A stretch of DNA of 64,000 bases from Planctomicrobium piriforme (GTDB lineage: Bacteria; Planctomycetota; Planctomycetia; Pirellulales; UBA1268): contig CAMBPQ010000008.1 in assembly GCA_945869735.1 (NCBI GenBank), forward strand, positions 1 to 64,000, read 5' to 3'. A program made the position numbers and the translations under genes. This document shows, piece by piece, positions 58,714 through 64,000 of this stretch. Each line of letters begins with the position of its first letter. The stretch's first letter is position 1. Below the pieces are notes generated by a model. The model was not told the origin of the DNA. It ran no database searches and was given only the letters and a program-made list of their open reading frames with translations.

Positions 58714-59649
58714 CTATCTGATCGGCACGAGCGGCGGGGCTGCCGGCGACGGTGCGTAGGGCGTGTCGGTTGCGCCGGTCACGGGCGAGGCCGGTTGCTG
58801 GGGAATCGGTTGCGGCTGCGGCAGCGTCGGGAACCCTCCCTCGACGGGCTGCTGCGGCTGTGGCTGAAGCAACTGGGGCTGCTGCGGCTGTGACTGCGTG
58901 GGAGGCGGCACGATCTGGGCCACGGGCTGGGCGGCCACCTGGCTTCGTGCGTTGAGGTCGTCGATCAGCACCTTCACCTCGTTATGAAACGCGAGGCCGC
59001 GGGCGGCAAACACGTCGGCGGGCGTGACACCAAACCGTCCATAGAGCATGGAGTTGGCGTTGTTGTCGACCGAGAGATCGGCGCCGTTGATCGACACGCC
59101 AAGAAACAGCCCTCGACTGCGGGCATACGAATAGATCTCGGCCCCGAGTTTGGCGTCGGTGCCGGCGTTGGCCTGACGACCAATCGGACCGAGGGCCACC
59201 GACGCATCCGCTCCGAGCGTCACCTTCTGGCCATTGAGGATGCCGTTCAGGCTCCGCGGCGTCGCGAACACGAGCACGATATCGGCCGACTGCACGCCGG
59301 CCTGGAAGCCGAGGCTGCCGCCCCCCATCGTCACCATCACGGGCGGGCTCCACGTGCGGTCGGGTCGGCGCACCATGAGCACTCCCCTGCCGAAGTTGAC
59401 GCCGAGGATGAAGCCCCCTTTGATCATGTCGGGGAAGATCGCGACGCCTTCGGCGCGGGCGAACATGGTCGGGGGGATCGATTCGATAGCGAGCCCGCCA
59501 AACTCGTCGAGTGTTTCGCGAGCCGAGTTGACGGTCTGCAGTTCGGCCTGGCCACCGCTCATCTGCATCTGTGCGGCGACCGGGGAGTGTAAGAAGGCGA
59601 GGCTCGCGACGACGACGAGGCCACGGCACGAGAGAGCGACAAGACGCAT
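58714..59649 (-). CDS. SYLF (Ysc84-like) domain secreted protein with P/Q-rich tail
   Basis: AEGVAIFPDMIKGGFILGVNFGRGVLMVR, MTMGGGSLGFQAGVQSADIVLVF; C-terminal PQQPQLLQPQPQQP. Confidence 0.85.
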   Translation of the reverse strand: MRLVALSCRGLVVVASLAFLHSPVAAQMQMSGGQAELQTVNSARETLDEFGGLAIESIPPTMFARAEGVAIFPDMIKGGFILGVNFGRGVLMVRRPDRTWSPPVMVTMGGGSLGFQAGVQSADIVLVFATPRSLNGILNGQKVTLGADASVALGPIGRQANAGTDAKLGAEIYSYARSRGLFLGVSINGADLSVDNNANSMLYGRFGVTPADVFAARGLAFHNEVKVLIDDLNARSQVAAQPVAQIVPPPTQSQPQQPQLLQPQPQQPVEGGFPTLPQPQPIPQQPASPVTGATDTPYAPSPAAPPLVPIR

Positions 59650-59760
59650 GGCGAATCCTTTCGCGGGAACGGGAATCAACCGGGAAAGCCTATCCCGCGA
59701 GCCTCCGCCCGTGAAAGCCCATTCGCGGCGGTGGTGGCGCGGAGCGGGTGGGGGTGGGGG

Positions 59761-59857
59761 GCGGATTCCCCGCGCTCGCGCTTGGGGCTTCCTGACGGGA
59801 GGTGGCGGGCGGCGACGCCGACAAAAAGCCCGGAGCGCGAGCGATGGGTCTACGGGT
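59761..59857. repeat. REP-like A' then B
   Basis: GCGGATTCCCCGCGCTCGCGCTTGGGGCTTCCTGACGGGAGG ... CAAAAAGCCCGGAGCGCGAGCGATGGGTCTACGGG. Confidence 0.87.
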
Positions 59858-61404
59858 CAGCCCGGCGACACAATCCCCAACTGCAGAAACTGCCGCAGAC
59901 TCGTGCGGCAAAACGCCTCGCACGCCTGAGCCATGATCACCCCTTGCTCGGTCTGGTCCTTGATCGGCTTGCCGTCGCGTTCGAGCGATCGTCCGGCTGC
60001 CGTCAGCCGGGCTCCGACGCGAGGAGCGAGGCCGTCTTCTCCCCGCTCCACGAGCTCATTGAGGATGCCGGCGTCGAGGTCGCCGAGCGTGTGCCCCGTG
60101 CCCGTCAGCTGACTCGCGACGGCCACCGCCCGCCCGCTCAGGGCATCCGACGCGATCACCGCGCGGTTGAAATCGTTGGGCATGGCATAAGGCCCGCGCG
60201 GTTCGCCGGTCGCCGTGTCAACGTGCCTGGCCGAGATCTCGAAGAGCCCCAGAGCCACGCCGGCGTCGACTGCCCGGGAAACGTCGGCGGGTGGTGTGCC
60301 GGCGACCCGCGGGTCGGCCACGATTGCGGAGAGCGGGCGGCTGCCCGTTGACATCATGTCGAGCAGCGCCTGATAGAGCGGGCCCTGCACGGTCGATGTG
60401 ACCACGTCGAGGTTCGTCTGGTGTGGCAGCGTCACTCCGGCACGGGTCACTCGAAACTCAATGTCGTCGGCCTCACGCACACGTTCCTCGAAGGACTTCA
60501 TCGCGCGGGGTGCGCGGGCGTAGAGATCCCAGCGAAAGGCGGTGTTGGCGCAGAAATCCTTGTGGGCCTCCGTGATCAGCCGGTCGGTCGTGGTGCGAAA
60601 GAGTTCCTGAAACTCGGGCCGCACGCAGAGATCCCAGAAGTTGGTATGCACGGGGAGGCTACCCACAAACGAAAGCCCCGCCCGCGAAAACATCCCGGCC
60701 ACCTCGGCGAAGTAGAAGCTCGTCCAGTGCTCGTTGAGATATTCGTGGGCGATGTATCGCACATCCTGCTTGACGATGCCGTCCACGTAGGCCGCCGCCC
60801 TGGGGTTGTCCTCGAAATATTTTGCGTGCCGCTCGCGGATGAAGAGTAGGTAGGCGAGAGCCTCACGCACCCGCTGTGCGCTATCGCCCTGCCGAAGTAC
60901 GGCATACTGCCTGATGATCCCGCGGATCGGCTGCAGGTGTGCCCATCCAGGCATGGAGTTGTAGCTCACGAGCAGGAGGCCACCGGGCGCAAGGTGTCGT
61001 TGGGCGGCCGCGAGGATCTGTTCCCGCACTTCCGGGGCCACCCAGCTCCACACACCGTGCAGCGTGATGAACTCAAACTCCCCGAGGTCGGCCGGCAGGC
61101 TCGCGAAGTCGCTGGTGATGACCCGCGTGTTGGCGAGGCCGCCCGCGGTGATGTCACGCTGGGTCGCGGCGGTGTGCTCGGGGTTGACGTCAACGCCCAC
61201 AAACGTGCCTTGCGGATTGGCGGCGGCGAGCGTCGTCAGCGAGCGGCCCAGTCCGCAGCCGAGTTCGAGGTAGCGGAAGCCGTCGGCGATCCGCGGCGGC
61301 ACGACGCCATTGAGTGCCGCCACGTGCCGCATCGCCACGGGGGCCAACTGCGGATAGAAGCCCGGGATATAGTCGACGTCGGTGATGTATCCGGCTGCGG
61401 TCAT
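59857..61404 (-). CDS. class I SAM methyltransferase with methyltransferase regulatory domain
   Basis: RYLELGCGLGRSLTTLAAANP, FITLHGVWSWVAPEVREQILAAAQRHLAPGGLLLVSYN. Confidence 0.85.
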   Translation of the reverse strand: MTAAGYITDVDYIPGFYPQLAPVAMRHVAALNGVVPPRIADGFRYLELGCGLGRSLTTLAAANPQGTFVGVDVNPEHTAATQRDITAGGLANTRVITSDFASLPADLGEFEFITLHGVWSWVAPEVREQILAAAQRHLAPGGLLLVSYNSMPGWAHLQPIRGIIRQYAVLRQGDSAQRVREALAYLLFIRERHAKYFEDNPRAAAYVDGIVKQDVRYIAHEYLNEHWTSFYFAEVAGMFSRAGLSFVGSLPVHTNFWDLCVRPEFQELFRTTTDRLITEAHKDFCANTAFRWDLYARAPRAMKSFEERVREADDIEFRVTRAGVTLPHQTNLDVVTSTVQGPLYQALLDMMSTGSRPLSAIVADPRVAGTPPADVSRAVDAGVALGLFEISARHVDTATGEPRGPYAMPNDFNRAVIASDALSGRAVAVASQLTGTGHTLGDLDAGILNELVERGEDGLAPRVGARLTAAGRSLERDGKPIKDQTEQGVIMAQACEAFCRTSLRQFLQLGIVSPG

Positions 61405-61464
61405 GCGACAGATTCCTCGAGGGTGAGCGGGGTGAAGTAGTGGCGACGCGGCGGTGGTGTCCTC

Positions 61465-61507
61465 GAAAAGCCCGAAGCGCGAACGACGGGTATACGGGTG
61501 GCAACTT
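61465..61507 (+). repeat. REP-like unit B
   Basis: GAAAAGCCCGAAGCGCGAACGACGGGTATACGGGTGGCAAC. Confidence 0.8.
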
Positions 61508-61530
61508 CGGCGGCGGGGGGTTCGCGAAGT

Positions 61531-62532
61531 CTATGCGTCGGCGGTCCATTTGCGGTATTTGCGGCGGAGGCGGTTCCGGATGCTGCGCACCGCGTCGGGA
61601 AGCCGGTTGAGCCGGAGAAGTCGGGCGATGCCCCGGCGTCGGGCCACGGGCTCGATGGGCGTCTCGAAGATCCGCGTGAACTGTTCGAGGATCACGTCGG
61701 CGTCGGCCGAGCGGGGCACGCGGTTGCCCCGATACCACGGCTGCGCGAGTAGCGTCCGCAGCAGGTCGGGATCGCGGTCAACCGCCACCACCCGCTCAAC
61801 GAGATCGTCGAGCATGGCCGACGTCGCTCGCGAGCCGCAGTCGTGGGCCGAGAGAAAACTCCACGTGTTGAAGTCGCGGCCGATGAGCGGGTCGCCCCAG
61901 TAGATCGGGATCGAGTTGACGAGCATCGGCTCGGCGATCTTCTCGCTCGTGTAGCCGGGATACGATTCGTTCTCGAAGGCGATGGTGAAGCGGTGGTCGG
62001 CGAGGAAGGCCCGCTTGTCGGCCACGCGGTGGCCGATCGTGTTCATCACTTTGCCTCCGGAGTCAACCGGCTTGTAGCGGGAGAGCCGCCGGAAAAACTC
62101 GTTGCGAACCTTGCAGAGGGGATTGGAGACCACAAACGCGCAAAACCGCGTCTGCTCCGCGAGCACGCGGTCGGGATCGAAGTCTGCCGGCTTCACGAGA
62201 TCGGGCGGGTCCACGCGAAACGGCCAGTGGGGGAGCCGGAAGTGCCGTGGGTGTGGGTCGTGCTCGAAGGTGAAGGCCCAGTCGGTGGAGAGCCAGTCGG
62301 CGGCAACGTTTTCGCCCGTGTAGAAGATCCGCACGCAGTCGTGGGCGAGGTGGTCGTGGCGTTTGCGGCCGATGCAGGAATGGATGAGGAAGTCGGGCCG
62401 GTCGCAGATGGAAAGGTCGTAGCGGCGGGCGATGATCCGCGTGAGGAAGTTGTCCCGCGGGTCGAAGTCGTCCCAGAAGCCGGCGAAGCCGATGCGGACG
62501 TGCGGGCGGTCGGTCGTGGTGGTGGCGTTCAC
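61531..62532 (-). CDS. glycosyltransferase family 10 (alpha-1,3-fucosyltransferase-like)
   Basis: RFTIAFENESYPGYTSEKIAEPMLVNSIPIYWGDP. Confidence 0.9.
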   Translation of the reverse strand: MNATTTTDRPHVRIGFAGFWDDFDPRDNFLTRIIARRYDLSICDRPDFLIHSCIGRKRHDHLAHDCVRIFYTGENVAADWLSTDWAFTFEHDPHPRHFRLPHWPFRVDPPDLVKPADFDPDRVLAEQTRFCAFVVSNPLCKVRNEFFRRLSRYKPVDSGGKVMNTIGHRVADKRAFLADHRFTIAFENESYPGYTSEKIAEPMLVNSIPIYWGDPLIGRDFNTWSFLSAHDCGSRATSAMLDDLVERVVAVDRDPDLLRTLLAQPWYRGNRVPRSADADVILEQFTRIFETPIEPVARRRGIARLLRLNRLPDAVRSIRNRLRRKYRKWTADA

Positions 62533-62559
62533 CCCGGGATCCTACACAGATTCGCCGAC

Positions 62560-62644
62560 AAGAAGCCCGGAGCGCGAGCGATGGGAATACGGGTGGCCGC
62601 GTCGGTGCCGCCTCCCGTCAGGAAGCCCCAATCGCGATCGCGGG
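62560..62644 (+). repeat. REP-like B then A (same orientation)
   Basis: AAGAAGCCCGGAGCGCGAGCGATGGGAATACGGGTGG ... TCAGGAAGCCCCAATCGCGATCGCGGGA. Confidence 0.82.
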
Positions 62645-62645
62645 A

Positions 62646-62831
62646 TCAGAGACAGCTGCCGCCGCCGGGGAGTCGCTTGCGGAGGAAGTTCATCCGCTTC
62701 TCGAGCGGGAGCGCGAGACGGCGGCGGATGAGTTCATCGAGCTGCCGATCGCTTTCGGCGGCCAGCGCGTCGAGGGCCCGCTTTCGGGTTGCGGCTTGTC
62801 GATCCCGGCCCGACTTTCGTGGCGCGATCAT
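62646..62831 (-). CDS. small hypothetical charged protein
   Basis: 61-aa ORF starting 3 bp from the nucleotidyltransferase stop. Confidence 0.5.
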   Translation of the reverse strand: MIAPRKSGRDRQAATRKRALDALAAESDRQLDELIRRRLALPLEKRMNFLRKRLPGGGSCL

Positions 62832-62834
62832 GAT

Positions 62835-63344
62835 TTACTCCGGCTTCCGCCGGCGGGCGGCCCGCTTGACCGGTGCGGCCCCGCGTCCGCCCATGGCTTC
62901 CCTGGTTTTTTCGAGCACGGGCAACACGGCCAGATCACGCTCACGGCCCGCGGCCCGCTTGCTGGCGATGATGTCATCGATTGAGGCGACGAGCACGGAC
63001 ATGCGACCTACCTTCCGCTCGACGGCCCGCGATCGCAGCCCTTCAAACGATCGCACGCCGTGAATCACGGGCATGAAATCGGCCTGCAAGCCCGAGGCAT
63101 CGTCCACCATCCGGTAGAGCTTTGACACGGGATAGAACGGCCGCAGGATCATGGCGTTGAGTTGAGCCGCCACGCGCTTGAGTTTGCCAAGATTCGCCGC
63201 CGTCTCCCGAAACATGAAATCGAAGTCGAGCGTCGTGACGGGTGCGCCGTGCATGGCCGCGGCCGCGTTGCCGATGAGGACCACTTCGAGGTGAACGTCG
63301 TGGACGGCCGCGAGAAGCGTCGCGAGCAAGGGCGTGGCGTTCAT
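62835..63344 (-). CDS. nucleotidyltransferase-like (AbiEii/MNT-type) protein
   Basis: EVVLIGNAAAAMHGAPVTTLDFDFMFRETAANLGKLKRVAAQLNA; ASIDDIIASKRAAGRERDL. Confidence 0.68.
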   Translation of the reverse strand: MNATPLLATLLAAVHDVHLEVVLIGNAAAAMHGAPVTTLDFDFMFRETAANLGKLKRVAAQLNAMILRPFYPVSKLYRMVDDASGLQADFMPVIHGVRSFEGLRSRAVERKVGRMSVLVASIDDIIASKRAAGRERDLAVLPVLEKTREAMGGRGAAPVKRAARRRKPE

Positions 63345-63412
63345 GGCGGCGTGGGGGGCGTGGGGGCGTGGGGGCGTGAACGTCCGTACTTTGTACGCGA
63401 CGGTTGGTGTGG

Positions 63413-63455
63413 TTGCCACCCGGATACCCGTCGCTCGCGCTTCGAACTTTCCGAA
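63413..63455 (-). repeat. REP-like unit B', degenerate
   Basis: GTTGCCACCCGGATACCCGTCGCTCGCGCTTCGAACTTTCCG. Confidence 0.65.
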
Positions 63456-63480
63456 AGCCGCGGCGCCGCCACGGACGCGG

Positions 63481-64000
63481 CTATTCCGAAACCGTCTCGA
63501 GCCAATCGGCAAACTTCGGATACGTCCGCTCGCGATCAAACTCCGCGGCGGCGAGCTGGCGGGCACCCTGGCGACACGCATTGAGCCGGCTGCGATCCGT
63601 GGCAAACCCCGTGATCGCCCGCGTGAGCGAGCCCGCGTCGCCGGCCGTATAGGCCACGCCCGCACCGTGCTCGTCGATGAGCTTCTGGAGTTCACCGGGC
63701 AGGGAGTTGACGATCGCGAGTCCGGCCGCGGCGAAGTCGCAGGCCTTATAGGGCACGGCGACGAGCGACTCGGGCTTCACGCAGACGAGCCCCACGTCGC
63801 ACCGCGCAAGCAGGTTTACATACCCCTGCCGGGAGAGCAGCCCGTGCACTTCCATGCGGCAGGAGCCGCTGAGGGCGGCGGCGGAGCGGCGGAGCGACTG
63901 TTCGAGGGCGCCGGTGCCGGCGACGTGAATGGTGGCCTTCACCCCGGCCGCCGAGAGCTGCCACGCGGCTCCGGCGAGCACGTCGAGATCCTGCCCGGCC
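63481..64000 (-). CDS. glycosyltransferase family 4-like, C-terminal part (runs off right edge)
   Basis: VHGLLSRQGYVNLLARCDVGLVCVKPESLVAVPYKACDFAAAGLAIVNSLPGEL. Confidence 0.75.
   Translation of the reverse strand, partial: AGQDLDVLAGAAWQLSAAGVKATIHVAGTGALEQSLRRSAAALSGSCRMEVHGLLSRQGYVNLLARCDVGLVCVKPESLVAVPYKACDFAAAGLAIVNSLPGELQKLIDEHGAGVAYTAGDAGSLTRAITGFATDRSRLNACRQGARQLAAAEFDRERTYPKFADWLETVSE

Noticed and set aside
58790-58900. P/Q-rich repeat tract in the SYLF gene as a possible phase-variable repeat
   Set aside because: Irregular codon usage without a clean tandem nucleotide unit; ordinary low-complexity tail.

Overview
GC-rich bacterial chromosomal segment. Gene content (DUF1598, DUF1844 and DUF6807/PmoA-like proteins, a CHAT-like secreted protein, HETSH peptidase-like protein) and style point to a planctomycete; this is inference from translations only. 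Most of the window is chromosomal housekeeping: fmt-def, pgpA, two ABC ATPase/permease pairs, dnaE, efp/epmB, cysH/Rrf2, folD, pyrG, a DAHP synthase, rhaB, transporters and glycosyltransferases. The strongest non-gene signal is a dense family of short hairpin repeats, about 30 units at 19 extragenic loci. They come as two related half-units, often as inverted A-B' pairs. A single RAYT/Y1 HUH-type transposase gene (52236-52751) sits between two near-identical 131-bp A-B' copies, which is the layout of a REP/RAYT system. Other non-coding signals: a heavily structured ~340-nt leader upstream of a thioredoxin-like gene (35.84-36.18 kb), a group II intron domain V/VI relic (6754-6829), a second structured repeat family (3 copies), a decayed IS1380-like transposase, a frameshifted gluQ, and a 24-bp exact inverted repeat shared by two distant sites. 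Coding curiosities: a PP-loop/polysaccharide pyruvyl transferase fusion, a CinA-C/NMNAT-like fusion and a CHAT-like protein lacking the catalytic dyad. All calls come from reading sequence and translations. No searches or folding were run.
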